A program made the translations under genes and the position numbers. Source: Fischerella sp. PCC 9431 (GTDB taxonomy: Bacteria > Cyanobacteriota > Cyanobacteriia > Cyanobacteriales > Nostocaceae). Taken from it: a DNA stretch of 64,000 nt. Location of the stretch: positions 3,982,282 through 4,046,281 of the forward strand of contig NZ_KE650771.1 of assembly GCF_000447295.1 (NCBI RefSeq), written 5' to 3'. Below the pieces are notes generated by a model. The model ran no database searches, was not told the origin of the DNA, and saw nothing but the letters and a program-made list of their open reading frames with translations. Below, one piece after another: positions 1-9,782 of the stretch (position 1 is its first letter; each line of letters opens with the position of its first letter).

Positions 1-307
1 TGGGAATGCTGAAATTATACATAGGACTACCAATAACGTAGATATCAGCCGCCAAGAATTCGTCCACTAGTTGATCGCTGAAGCGAATTGCTTCCTGTAA
101 TTCAGGGGTGTGTTGTTCTGGTGGTGTATAAGCTGCTGCAATCCAAGGCTCATCGACATGGGGAACAGCGTTACAACCGACATCTCGATAAGTGACAGCA
201 TCAATTGGATGTGATTGCTTCCAAGCTTCAACAAATTCTCTTGTAAGTCTCTTGGAGTGCGATCGCTCACCACGCGGACTAGAATCAATATGTAATAAAT
301 GTGTCAT
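1..307 (-). CDS. azoR: FMN-dependent NADH-azoreductase, 5' part only (runs off the window start)
   Basis: The minus strand opens with ATG at 307, preceded by AGGAAG four bases upstream. The first residues read MTHLLHIDSSPRGERSHSK, followed by a flavodoxin-like stretch ending near GSPMYNFSIP at the window edge. This is the N-terminal half of the AzoR/AcpD family: homodimeric FMN flavoproteins that use NAD(P)H to reduce azo compounds and quinones in the cytoplasm. SSPR is the usual FMN-phosphate loop and SPMYNF the second flavin-contacting loop. About 100 of roughly 200 expected residues are present and the rest lies outside the window. The gene is divergent from the AraC-type regulator at 471, which makes that protein its likely regulator (inference). 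Confidence 0.85.
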   Translation of the reverse strand, partial: MTHLLHIDSSPRGERSHSKRLTREFVEAWKQSHPIDAVTYRDVGCNAVPHVDEPWIAAAYTPPEQHTPELQEAIRFSDQLVDEFLAADIYVIGSPMYNFSIP

Positions 308-470
308 AGTTCTTCCTGATTCATCACGATTCCAGCGTAGTTAACTCACCTGTGTTTAGCTATCTGATTCCTGCGCCACTGTCAAAATCTTGCTGCTAGT
401 TTTCAAATTGCTTGATGGGCGTACAGCTAAAAGTGAATACAATCAAAACTAGACGAATTGGGTTTGCAAA

Positions 471-1349
471 ATGAAAACTCCAGCTAATCATCAAATTGAA
501 TGTACTAGCTTACCCATTTTGTCTAGTCAAAATCAGAGTTGGGAGAATATTCTGGTCGAGCAATTCCAACACCCTCCGGGGGAGGGAGAATATCATTACA
601 CCGACGAACATACAATTTCTCTATCTCTTGCACCCCGTCCAGTCCGCTTGTTACAAATCCAGGGAAGTAAGACTTACGGGGGGTTGTATGGAAAAGGCGA
701 TCTTTGTATAACACCTGCAAAAGTGCCGTTTTTTGCCCGTTGGGATAGAGATGACCACTACTTACAGATTCGCATTAAGTCTAATTTTATTCAAAGCGTT
801 GCTAGAGAAACCATTGACACCAATCCCGATCAGCTAGAATTACTCCCCGAATTTCGGACTCGCGATCCACACATTGAGTCAATCGGTATGATGCTGCTGG
901 CTGAACTCAAACAAGAAAATTTCGGCGGAAGGCTTTACATTGAATCACTAGCAAATATTTTGGCAGTGCATTTACTCAGACAATACTGTGTAGTTAAACC
1001 TCGCCTTGCAATTTACGAGGGTGGATTACCTGAACGCCAACTGATTCAAGTCTTAGAATACATCAACGAAAATCTGCATCAAGACATCAAACTTGCAGAT
1101 TTAGCAGCATTGTTAGGCATGAGCCAATTTCATTTTAGCCGTATGTTTAAGCAGGCGATCGCAATGACTCCCTACCAATACTTGCTTCAGCAACGAATAG
1201 AACGGGCAAAGCAGTTGTTAAAACAAACAGAGCAATCGATTATAGAAATTGCTTTCCTATGTGGTTTCAACAGCCACAGTCATCTAAGTAAACAGTTTCG
1301 GCAAATAACAGGTATGACACCTACATCATACAAATCCTTTACTAGGTGA
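471..1349 (+). CDS. AraC family transcriptional regulator
   Basis: The protein has 292 residues. The last ~100 residues form the two helix-turn-helix motifs of the AraC/XylS DNA-binding domain: a first HTH around LADLAALLGMSQFHFSRMFK and a second around IIEIAFLCGFNSHSHLSKQF, ending in the familiar G-MTPTSYK. The N-terminal ~170 residues resemble the ligand or cupin-like sensor part of such regulators, but no specific ligand can be named. It lies 163 bp from and divergent to the azoreductase gene, a common layout for a regulator and its target, so control of azoR in response to quinones or electrophiles is plausible but inferred. ATG at 471 is the natural start; the Shine-Dalgarno is weak. Confidence 0.9.
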   Translation: MKTPANHQIECTSLPILSSQNQSWENILVEQFQHPPGEGEYHYTDEHTISLSLAPRPVRLLQIQGSKTYGGLYGKGDLCITPAKVPFFARWDRDDHYLQIRIKSNFIQSVARETIDTNPDQLELLPEFRTRDPHIESIGMMLLAELKQENFGGRLYIESLANILAVHLLRQYCVVKPRLAIYEGGLPERQLIQVLEYINENLHQDIKLADLAALLGMSQFHFSRMFKQAIAMTPYQYLLQQRIERAKQLLKQTEQSIIEIAFLCGFNSHSHLSKQFRQITGMTPTSYKSFTR

Positions 1350-1399
1350 GCCAGTTTTAAGGTTTGAATCCTCAAGTTTGGGAGTATTTTAGATTTTTG

Positions 1400-1530
1400 A
1401 CCGCTAAGGGTTAAAACCCTTAGCCAACAGCACAAGTTGTATGAACACAACTTCATAAAATCAAGCAGTCTGCTTAAAGCAGACTTGAGCTATGAGACTG
1501 CGATTTCAATCGCAGGCGGGTTTTTTGAAC
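1400..1530. repeat. Cluster of short palindromes (dispersed cyanobacterial repeat)
   Basis: Three adjacent inverted repeats follow the araC gene: TAAGGGTT/AACCCTTA near 1406-1425, AGTCTGC/GCAGACT near 1468-1487, and TGCGATT/AATCGCA near 1499-1514, the last followed by GGCGGG and six T. Such strings of palindromes are scattered through Nostocales genomes. The last hairpin with its T-run could also act as the araC terminator (inference). Confidence 0.5.
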
Positions 1531-1549
1531 ATTTGGGTTACTCCCTCAA

Positions 1550-1738
1550 GTTTCTTGTTTTAAACCCGAAGTTTCTTGTTTCAAACCCGAATGTTCTCGT
1601 TTCAAACCCGAATGTTCTCGTTTCAAACCTGAATGTTTTCGTTTCAAACCCGAAGTTTCTCGTTTCAAACCTGAATGTTTTCGTTTCAAACCCGAATGTT
1701 CTCGTTTCAAACCTGAATGTTCTCGTTTCAAACCCGAA
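1550..1738. repeat. Tandem array of nine 21-bp units
   Basis: Nine contiguous units of exactly 21 bp were counted, with consensus TGTTCTCGTTTCAAACCCGA plus A and a few substitutions per unit (C/T at the CCC, GTT/TGT at the unit start). The unit is divisible by three, so all frames stay open and an apparent VSNPNVL heptad reading results. That openness is not evidence of coding. A diverged inverted array lies at 63614-63865, and each array sits beside a copy of the same 157-bp element. Confidence 0.85.
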
Positions 1739-1806
1739 GTTTCAAGCTCAAAACTAGACGTTCATCCTTTGGAAAATCCCCGATTCCCAATCCCCAATCC
1801 CCATCC

Positions 1807-1963
1807 CTGACAAGTGTAGGTTTTTAATAAAGCAATGAGTGGTGACTGTAAAACTAACGGAATAATCATCGTTTCATAAATTCTTACACCCCTACACCCT
1901 TATACCCCTACACCCTAAAATCAGTATTTTCTGGGCAAAGTGTAAAAAACCTACACCCGTCAG
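1807..1963 (+). mobile_element. 157-bp MITE-like element, copy 1
   Basis: The element begins CTGACAAGTGTAGGTTTTT and ends with the near-complement AAAAACCTACACCCGTCAG, giving terminal inverted repeats of about 19 bp with two mismatches. It has no coding capacity. A second, inverted copy of identical length is at 63437-63593, differing at only a few positions. The 11-mer AATCCCCATCC occurs immediately before (1796-1806) and immediately after (1964-1974), which looks like a target-site duplication, although the surroundings are low-complexity. The length and non-coding content fit a miniature inverted-repeat transposable element moved by a transposase in trans. Confidence 0.75.
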
Positions 1964-2077
1964 AATCCCCATCCCCCCATTCTCCTTAATTCTGGATAAA
2001 AATTTGCTGATTCGGGCTAGTGTTGTGTAAAGTAGGTGAGGAATCTTTGCAACTTATTTAATTTCTAACAACTATCT

Positions 2078-2317
2078 ATGGATAGAAAAACCAAACGCCT
2101 TTTACTGCTCGTTGTTTCCTGTAGTGTGGCTGGTGTAATTTTAGGGGGTACCACTAGCTGGGCCGAGAGCAATTCCTGTCTACAAGCAAATACAGTTACC
2201 AGTGAGTGTTTAACCAAAGACCCGATTACTAAAACTATAGAAGGAATGGGTACCGGATTAGTTGCTGGAGCAACAGCAGCTTTTGGTGTAGCATGGCAGC
2301 ATCGTCATGAAGATTAG
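2078..2317 (+). CDS. Small exported hypothetical protein
   Basis: This 79-residue protein starts at ATG 2078. It has an N-terminal signal-peptide-like segment: basic MDRKTKR, then the hydrophobic LLLLVVSCSVAGVILGG, with a possible cleavage site after SWA. The mature part is short, has two cysteines (SNSCLQ and SECLTK) that could form a disulfide, and ends in a glycine/alanine-rich hydrophobic stretch (GTGLVAGATAAFGVAW) and a basic-acidic tail, HRHED. I do not recognise the family. It stands alone between repeat-rich DNA and a methyltransferase gene. Function is unknown; a secreted or membrane-associated location is inferred from the leader. Confidence 0.6.
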   Translation: MDRKTKRLLLLVVSCSVAGVILGGTTSWAESNSCLQANTVTSECLTKDPITKTIEGMGTGLVAGATAAFGVAWQHRHED

Positions 2318-2570
2318 TTGTTTATAAATTTTAAGATTACAGCAATTTTCAATCAAATAATTACCAGTTAGGGGTGCAAAATACAAAACTTTGCGCCCCT
2401 ACAAAATATTGTGGTTTAGGAAACCTTAAATATGGTGTGTTATGGCTTTGCTATTACACACCGTCGATAACATGGTGCATCAGGCGCTTTGATCATGTTT
2501 TTCGTAACAAATATAAGTCAAAAAAAGCGGCTCACATACCCTACTGGCGTGACACATCGATCAAATTATT

Positions 2571-3233
2571 ATGTTCAAAGAAGAAGCTAAATGGTTATCA
2601 AATATTATTTACTCTCTAGAGCCAAACAGTGTATTCCCTATGCTCAACATTGGTAGTTCAAGTAAGAAATTTAGAGAGCAAGAACAACCTTGGATTGATG
2701 AACTATTGTTCAAACCAGCTAGAGAAAAAGAGCATTCTGTAATTCACACCGACATGAAAAATGATATAGGTGTTGATTTAGTAGGGGATTTATGTGATCC
2801 TGCTTTTCTACAAAAACTTTCGCAAATGAATATTCAATCTGTGTTGTGTTCTAACTTACTGGAACATCTCACAAATCGAGAAGAAATTTGTAAAATTATT
2901 AGTTCTATTATTCCTACAGGTGGCTATATTTTCGTTACAGTTCCTTATGAATATCCTTACCATCGCGATCCTATAGATACAATGTTTCGACCTAATATTG
3001 AGGAATTAAGTAACCTTTTTCCCGATTTCAAAATTGTCGAAGGAGCAATTATTAAAGGAGGTTATTTAGTTAAATCGACTACTACTCCACCTATACTCTA
3101 TGCACTTGCAATGTTCATTCGGCTGATTGTACCTATTTACCAACCCTTGAGGTGGTTCGATTCTCTTCGATATGCTTTATGGCTTTTCAGAGAGATTTCT
3201 GTTAGCTGTGTTTTGTTAGAAAAAGTTAAGTGA
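2571..3233 (+). CDS. SAM-dependent methyltransferase-like protein
   Basis: This 220-residue protein has a class I methyltransferase fold. The pattern is a LNIGSSSKK motif-I-like turn, an acidic strand end in HTDMKNDIGVDLVGDL, SVLCSNLLEHLTNRE in the position of motif IV, and GGYIFVTVPYEYPYHRDP as the post-IV strand. The arrangement is that of Methyltransf_11-type proteins acting on small molecules, lipids or sugars; the substrate cannot be told. The C-terminal third is hydrophobic (ILYALAMFIRLIVPIYQPL), which may place it at the membrane. Codon use and A+T content match the next gene. There is no clear operon partner. The start is ATG 2571, without a strong Shine-Dalgarno. Confidence 0.75.
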   Translation: MFKEEAKWLSNIIYSLEPNSVFPMLNIGSSSKKFREQEQPWIDELLFKPAREKEHSVIHTDMKNDIGVDLVGDLCDPAFLQKLSQMNIQSVLCSNLLEHLTNREEICKIISSIIPTGGYIFVTVPYEYPYHRDPIDTMFRPNIEELSNLFPDFKIVEGAIIKGGYLVKSTTTPPILYALAMFIRLIVPIYQPLRWFDSLRYALWLFREISVSCVLLEKVK

Positions 3234-3288
3234 ATTTCAGAATCATCTCAAGATATTTTTAATTTTAAATTATCTATTGCTTAGAAAT

Positions 3289-3473
3289 TAGACCTCTTGC
3301 ATGAGTATTTGAAACACCTCTATTTAAGGTGTAACCCAAAAAACAAGTCTTCTTAGTGTCTTAGTGTCTTAGTGTCTTAGTGTTTCAATGAAATTTATTT
3401 AAACACCAAGACACCAAGACACAAAGCAAAATTAATCTAGAAGGGGGTTTTGAGGATTGATGCAAGAGGTCTA
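3289..3473. mobile_element. 185-bp MITE-like element with 14-bp terminal inverted repeats
   Basis: TAGACCTCTTGCAT at 3289-3302 is matched exactly in inverse by ATGCAAGAGGTCTA at 3460-3473. Between them are tandem copies of CTTAGTGT (about 3352-3384) and, after an A/T-rich loop, the complementary ACACCAAG repeats (about 3401-3423), which would form a second hairpin. There is no coding content. The AGACCTCTTGCA end is one I associate with dispersed repeats of Nostocales genomes (from memory). Confidence 0.6.
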
Positions 3474-3534
3474 TTGTTCCTATCATAAATTTCTAACTGG
3501 ATTTATACAACTAGAAATTCAATAGCATTATTTT

Positions 3535-4482
3535 ATGGAAATACCATCAAATTTATTACTAAAACTTAGTAAGCGTTTATTTAAAAATTTAGAAAATCAA
3601 GAAAAATTTATTGAGGCTTTAATTAACCCCAAACCTTTTTTACCCTGCATACTCTGGTGTCGAGAAAAACCAGAAAATTTACCTTTTGTAGTAGAAGCAT
3701 CTACAAATTGGCAACCAGCTTTTATAGACCGTTTATCTTTAGGAACAAAACCCGGTAAGCATCCATTACATGAACAAGGATATTTCTACTGTTTAGATTT
3801 CTCTTCTGTATTTGCAGCTTCGATTTTATTAGAAATCACTCAACCAATTCAAGTTATTTTCGATATGTGTGCTGCACCTGGAGGTAAAAGTATTTTTGCT
3901 TGGAAACTGTTGCAACCGGAGTTACTCATTAGTAATGAAGTAATTGGTAAACGCCTGGGAATGTTAATTTCTAATTTAAAGCGTTGTTATATTAGTCCAT
4001 CTATGGTTGTGAATAGAGATTCTAGTATTTTTGCAGAAAGCATACCTTTATCTAGTGATTTAGTAATTGTCGATGCTCCCTGTACTGGACAATCTTTGCT
4101 AGCAAAAGGCGAAAAAGCACCAGGATGTTTTCATCCCAGTGCTATTAATAAGAGTGCGAATCGACAAAAACGCATTATTGCTAACTCTGCTCAAATTGTC
4201 GCACCACAAGGCTATCTTTCCTACATGACTTGTACTTATTCACCAGAAGAAAATGAAGAAGTTTGTGAATGGTTATTAAAAAAGTTTCCTCAATTTCAAG
4301 CGGTAGAAATTAGTCATCTAAAAGAATATCAGTCACATTTGGCGACAATACCTTGTTATCGCATGTTTCCTCAAGATGGTTTGGGAGCAGGTGCTTTTAC
4401 AGTACTTTTTAAAAATACCAATGAAGGTGAGAAACAAAAGATAAACACAGATAATTTATCTGAGGTTTGGATGAAATATTAA
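3535..4482 (+). CDS. RsmB/NOP2-family RNA (cytosine-5-)methyltransferase
   Basis: This 315-residue protein has all the marks of the Fmu/NOL1/NOP2 family, which transfers methyl from SAM to C5 of a cytosine in rRNA or tRNA. Motif I is MCAAPGGKS (about residue 117), followed by motif IV DAPCTGQS, whose cysteine is the release cysteine, and motif VI TCTYSPEENE, whose cysteine is the catalytic nucleophile. It lacks the N-terminal NusB domain of true RsmB, which is encoded separately at 47.3 kb. The exact RNA target is therefore open: it could be another rRNA or tRNA position. It is monocistronic and follows a MITE-like element. Confidence 0.88.
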   Translation: MEIPSNLLLKLSKRLFKNLENQEKFIEALINPKPFLPCILWCREKPENLPFVVEASTNWQPAFIDRLSLGTKPGKHPLHEQGYFYCLDFSSVFAASILLEITQPIQVIFDMCAAPGGKSIFAWKLLQPELLISNEVIGKRLGMLISNLKRCYISPSMVVNRDSSIFAESIPLSSDLVIVDAPCTGQSLLAKGEKAPGCFHPSAINKSANRQKRIIANSAQIVAPQGYLSYMTCTYSPEENEEVCEWLLKKFPQFQAVEISHLKEYQSHLATIPCYRMFPQDGLGAGAFTVLFKNTNEGEKQKINTDNLSEVWMKY

Positions 4483-4511
4483 TTGAGCAAGCAAGTCATC
4501 AGGAATTAACT

Positions 4512-4967
4512 TTAATAAACGTAAATTCCTCCACTCTTCTGTAAATTCAGCGTGGTATCACCTGCGCCAGTAGTTGTTCTAGCTTGCTCAACTGTAACAA
4601 TCGCTGAATTACCTTGTGCTGTGACGTTATACTTTAACGGAGCTTGGTTTTGGTTATAAATTAAAACATAACTAGGAAGAGAATTAGTAGTAAGAGTAGC
4701 AATCCCTCCAATAGGAATTTGTGCATTTAATGCATCGCCAGTTGATAAACTATATTGCAACGGTGTTTTTGTTTTATTTAATATTTGGACTCTTACAAAA
4801 CCTTGAGGATTATCAAATCTTGCTACGGGTTGCCAAGGTCCAGCTTTATATGTACTAGCAGTTCCAGTTGTACTAGCCTGGTTGTTATTTTCAGCTTTGA
4901 TAGTAGTTGCGGTCATTAAACTTAGAGTACAGGCAAGTAAACTGATTGTCAGAATTTTGCTTTTCAT
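4512..4967 (-). CDS. Exported hypothetical protein
   Basis: This 151-residue protein has a clear Sec signal peptide: MKSKILTISLLACTLSLMTATTIKA, with cleavage after AxA expected near residue 25. The mature domain is rich in Thr, Asn and Gln with regular beta-type patterning (VRVQILNKTKTPLQYSL, PSYVLIYNQNQAPLKYNV), suggesting a small all-beta periplasmic or secreted domain. It has no cysteines after the signal. The upstream bases AAGGAGAA place a good ribosome site before ATG 4967. It is convergent with the RNA methyltransferase upstream. I do not recognise the family and assign no function. Confidence 0.75.
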   Translation of the reverse strand: MKSKILTISLLACTLSLMTATTIKAENNNQASTTGTASTYKAGPWQPVARFDNPQGFVRVQILNKTKTPLQYSLSTGDALNAQIPIGGIATLTTNSLPSYVLIYNQNQAPLKYNVTAQGNSAIVTVEQARTTTGAGDTTLNLQKSGGIYVY

Positions 4968-5293
4968 GTGTGTTCTCCTTTTGATATCAAAATAAAAAAT
5001 ATAATTTGTAAGAAGGTGTTTTGATGTATTATTGATTAAATGGTAAATAATGAATTTTAAAATTCCTAGATTAACCCTACTGTACGAACAGTTTAGTTTG
5101 CTTTAATAAAATCATATTCAAGAGAAAATAAAATCAGTTTCTACCAAAAGAAATAAATTTATTCATACCAGTAGAGGTATGAATAATACTATACTTTCAT
5201 CTTAAATAGCTAAGATATTGAATAAACTTGGTTAGTTGTTAATCAAACTTACCAACTCATAACCAATAGCTAATAAATCTCTGGTAAAAAATT
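4968..5293. other. Gene-free spacer with one strong hairpin
   Basis: This A/T-rich spacer separates the divergent exported-protein and SDR genes and presumably holds both promoters. The only structure seen is an 11-bp perfect inverted repeat, TTATTCATACC (5159-5169) and GGTATGAATAA (5176-5186), with a 6-base loop. It could be an operator or an RNA hairpin in the leader. No open frame of note was found. Confidence 0.4.
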
Positions 5294-6076
5294 ATGCAAC
5301 TAACAAATAAAGTAGCGCTGATAACAGGCGCAGGTTCTGGTATCGCGAAGGCAACAGCAAAGTTATTTGCGAAAGAAGGTGCGAAGATTGCAGCTTTAGG
5401 ACATACAAAAGACGAATTAGAAGCAACTGTTGCTGAGATTAACAACAATGCTGGTGAAGCAATACCGTTAGTTGCTGATATTTCTAATCCAGAACAAATG
5501 CAACAAGCGACCCAAGCAATTATTGATAAATGGGGACGTTTGGATATTGTTTTTGCCAACGCTGGAATTAATGGCGTCTGGGCCTCTATAGAAGAGTTGA
5601 CGCCTGAAGATTGGAATAAAACTATCAGCGTCAATCTGACAGGAACATTTTTAACAGTTAAATATGCTGTGCCTTATTTGAAAAAGCAAGGCGGTTCGGT
5701 GATCATTACATCTTCTGTGAATGGCACACGTATCTTTAGCAATACAGGTGCAACTGCTTATTCTTCTACCAAAGCGGCCCAGGTTGCTTTTGCAAAAATG
5801 GTGGCGCTAGAACTAGCAAAACACCGTATTCGTGTAAATGTGATTTGTCCTGGTGCGATCGCCACTAGTATTGATGACAATACAGATAGACAAGATTTAG
5901 AAGAAATTCAAGAACCCGTTGAGTTTCCTGAAGGTAATATTCCCTTAACTGACGGGAAACCAGGAACATCAGAACAAGTTGCACAATTAGTATTTTTCCT
6001 CGCCTCAGATGCTTCTAGTCATATCACTGGTACAGAAGTTTGGATTGATGGCGCTGAATCTTTATTAAAAGCATAA
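5294..6076 (+). CDS. SDR-family NAD(P)-dependent oxidoreductase
   Basis: This 260-residue classical short-chain dehydrogenase/reductase has the cofactor loop TGAGSGIA at residues 11-18, where the usual final Gly is Ala. NAG lies in VFANAGING, the catalytic serine in IITSSVNG, and YSSTK supplies the Tyr and Lys of the active site. The end, GTEVWIDGAESLL, is the usual SDR C-terminal Gly-x-Asp-Gly region. Cofactor preference and substrate cannot be read from sequence; the family includes 3-oxoacyl-ACP reductases and sugar or alcohol dehydrogenases. It is monocistronic, and its stop lies 8 bp from the converging yifB gene. Confidence 0.9.
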   Translation: MQLTNKVALITGAGSGIAKATAKLFAKEGAKIAALGHTKDELEATVAEINNNAGEAIPLVADISNPEQMQQATQAIIDKWGRLDIVFANAGINGVWASIEELTPEDWNKTISVNLTGTFLTVKYAVPYLKKQGGSVIITSSVNGTRIFSNTGATAYSSTKAAQVAFAKMVALELAKHRIRVNVICPGAIATSIDDNTDRQDLEEIQEPVEFPEGNIPLTDGKPGTSEQVAQLVFFLASDASSHITGTEVWIDGAESLLKA

Positions 6077-6084
6077 GTTGGCGA

Positions 6085-7614
6085 TCACTGCATTCTATCT
6101 ATTGTGCGGTACTGTATTGCTTCTGCAACATGATGGGCTTGTAAGTTCTCATCTCCTGCTAAATCAGCAATTGTACGTGCTACTTTGAGAATGCGATCGC
6201 TGGCTCTAGCTGATAAACCTAATTTTTTAATTGCGCCTTCTAATAAATTACGGCTAGCATCATCTAGTTTGCACCATTTTGGTAAATGGCGACTTTGCAT
6301 CTGGGCGTTACAACGTACATGAGATTCATCTTTAAATCTTGCAGATGCGCGATCGCGTGCTTGTTGTACTCGTTCTCTGACTATTGTTGAAGATTCTCCC
6401 GTCGGTTGTTGGGTGATTTCCTCTGGTTTTAAACGATTCACCACTACTTGTAAATCAATCCGATCCATCAACGGCCCAGAAAGCTTTGCCCAGTATTGTT
6501 CTCTTTGGCGTGGTGAACAGGTACACTGTTGAATAGTATCACCGTAATAACCACAAGGACAGGGATTGGTACTTGCCACTAAAGTAAATTGAGCCGGAAA
6601 CATTACAGATTGTTTTGTGCGGGAAATTGTCACAAAGCCATCTTCCAAAGGCTGACGCAGAAATTCTAAGACATCACGTTTAAATTCTGTTAATTCATCT
6701 AGGAAAAGTACGCCCAGATGTGATAACGAAATTTCTCCAGGACGAGGAAACGTACCGCCACCAACGAGAGACGGGCCAGATGCAGAGTGGTGAGGGCTGC
6801 GAAAAGGGCGATCGCGTACTAAGGAACCTTTATTTTTTAATAAACCAGCCACGGAGTGAATGCGTGTCACTTCCAAAGCTTCTGCAAAATTCAATGGCGG
6901 TAAAATCCCCGGTAAGCGTCTTGCGAGCATCGTTTTACCACTTCCTGGCGGCCCGACAAAAATTAAATTATGACCACCAGCCGCAGCAATTTCCAATGCT
7001 CGACGAGCGTGAGCCTGGGCTTTAACATCTTTTAAATCAGCTTGTAGAACTGTGCCATGACGCATCTCTACTTTGTCATCTAACTTTACAGGCTGGTAAC
7101 GCCCCGGATTATTTAAAAAATCGGCTACATCTGCTAGCTTTTGAAAAGCATAAACAGCCAATCCTGTGACAACAGCAGCTTCTTGGGCATTATCCGCAGG
7201 GATAACTAAACCTGTAATCCCCATCTTGTTGGCAGCAGCAGCAATAGGCAAGACTCCAGCTACTGGGCGTAAACTGCCATCAAGTGAAACCTCGCCCAAG
7301 AAAAGATAATTCTCTAATAATTCAGTCTTAATTTGTTCCGAAGCTGCCAAAATTCCCACACTAATCGGTAAATCAAAACAAGGGCCTTCTTTACGTAAAT
7401 CGGCAGGTGTGAGATTAATCACTATTTTTCGCATTGGAAAGGCGAAGCCAGAATTTTTGAGAGTAGCCTTTACCCTTTCCTTACTTTCTTGTACTGCTGC
7501 ATCTGGTAATCCCAATACAACTATTCCTGGTAAACCACCAGAAACGTCAACTTCGACGCCTACTTTCACGGCGTCTATGCCCACAATGGCTCCACTCCAA
7601 ACTCTAGCCAGCAT
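6085..7614 (-). CDS. comM: YifB/ComM-family Mg-chelatase-like AAA+ ATPase
   Basis: This 509-residue protein has three parts in order: an N-terminal ChlI-like/Lon-like domain (about 1-170), an AAA+ core with Walker A GPPGSGKT at 221-228 and Walker B LFLDELTEF near 310, and a C-terminal Mg-chelatase subunit domain with a zinc-type cluster CPCGYYGD...CTC. In other bacteria ComM is a hexameric helicase that promotes branch migration during natural transformation, and the same role is likely here. It is not a chlorophyll-pathway chelatase despite the fold. Full length compared with the family. The leftward gene converges with the SDR gene. The start ATG 7614 begins MLARVWSGAI, as in homologues. 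Confidence 0.92.
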   Translation of the reverse strand: MLARVWSGAIVGIDAVKVGVEVDVSGGLPGIVVLGLPDAAVQESKERVKATLKNSGFAFPMRKIVINLTPADLRKEGPCFDLPISVGILAASEQIKTELLENYLFLGEVSLDGSLRPVAGVLPIAAAANKMGITGLVIPADNAQEAAVVTGLAVYAFQKLADVADFLNNPGRYQPVKLDDKVEMRHGTVLQADLKDVKAQAHARRALEIAAAGGHNLIFVGPPGSGKTMLARRLPGILPPLNFAEALEVTRIHSVAGLLKNKGSLVRDRPFRSPHHSASGPSLVGGGTFPRPGEISLSHLGVLFLDELTEFKRDVLEFLRQPLEDGFVTISRTKQSVMFPAQFTLVASTNPCPCGYYGDTIQQCTCSPRQREQYWAKLSGPLMDRIDLQVVVNRLKPEEITQQPTGESSTIVRERVQQARDRASARFKDESHVRCNAQMQSRHLPKWCKLDDASRNLLEGAIKKLGLSARASDRILKVARTIADLAGDENLQAHHVAEAIQYRTIDRMQ

Positions 7615-7640
7615 AGTCTTTAAATTTCCTTTATTACTAG

Positions 7641-8045
<405 letters not shown>

Positions 8046-8264
8046 TATATCAGTAGTCAGTTATCAGTTATCAGTGAACAGTCTGATGACTGGTGACTGT
8101 TTATTTTTAGGTGAAGTGAAAAATATGTAATGAGCGATCGCTCACAGCCGAAAACCTGTAAATAATATAAAATTAGAGCTATTTATATGTTTTGTTTACA
8201 TTAATAAACAAAAATTAATTAAATCTTCTTTACAAATCTAAATCTTTCTTCTAAGCTTATAAAT

Positions 8265-8282
8265 GTAGGTACTTCGACCTAC
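8265..8282 (+). promoter_or_regulatory. psbA leader hairpin
   Basis: GTAGGT and ACCTAC with the loop ACTTCG lie 39-56 bases before the psbA start. A TATAAA box-like hexamer sits just upstream at 8258-8263, so the hairpin would fall near the 5' end of the mRNA. psbA leaders in cyanobacteria affect light-dependent mRNA stability and translation; that role is inferred here. Confidence 0.35.
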
Positions 8283-8314
8283 GCAAATTATTAACGAAAG
8301 TTAAGCAATCATAA

Positions 8315-9382
<1,068 letters not shown>

Positions 9383-9430
9383 TCACTAGATAGTCAAGAC
9401 GCACTAAGTCTCTACAATTAAATAGATAAG

Positions 9431-9466
9431 AAAGCACCCTCCACTGCGGAGGGTGCTTTTGTTTTT
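9431..9466 (+). terminator. Rho-independent terminator of psbA
   Basis: A perfect 12-bp stem, AAAGCACCCTCC (9431-9442) with GGAGGGTGCTTT (9448-9459), has a 5-base loop and is followed by TGTTTTT. It lies 49 bp after the psbA stop codon. Confidence 0.9.
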
Positions 9467-9529
9467 GGTCTATTCGCATCCCCTACGGTGTACACACAAG
9501 TCAAGTCAAAAATCTTCAAACTGAACCAA

Positions 9530-9659
9530 TATCCCGCCTAGAACTAAAGTTCCAGGCTAATAGCCTAAGTCCACTCAAGTGGACTAAATGGAATTTCTCT
9601 ATGAGTCTTCTTTAGAGGACTTTCGCTATCAGAGGAGGAATTTATTCCGAGGCGGGATA
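9530..9659. repeat. 130-bp palindrome-rich dispersed repeat
   Basis: The ends are inverted: TATCCCGCCT (9530-9539) and AGGCGGGATA (9650-9659). Inside are further palindromes such as AGTCCACTCAAGTGGACT. No coding frame is convincing. The composition resembles dispersed repeats scattered in Nostocales spacers (from memory), possibly a MITE. Confidence 0.5.
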
Positions 9660-9782
9660 AATATACAGCACCAAGATGTGTGTATACACCTCATACCATT
9701 TCACGTTAATCACGATCCATATAAATTTGTAGAGACGCGATATGTCATATCTCTACAACCCCGAAATTATTAGCATAAAAAT

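Noticed and set aside
1550-1738. CRISPR array
   Set aside because: Units are contiguous without unique spacers and there are no cas genes.
1437-1757. 106-codon frame across the 21-bp array as a protein gene
   Set aside because: The repeat period is a multiple of three, so openness is automatic; no ribosome site is seen and the start lies in palindromic repeats.
2374-2619. 81-codon frame before the methyltransferase
   Set aside because: Unusual composition (many Cys, Trp and Tyr), no ribosome site, overlaps the start of a better gene in another frame.
9588-9773. 61-codon frame after psbA
   Set aside because: Lies within a palindrome-rich dispersed repeat; composition not protein-like.
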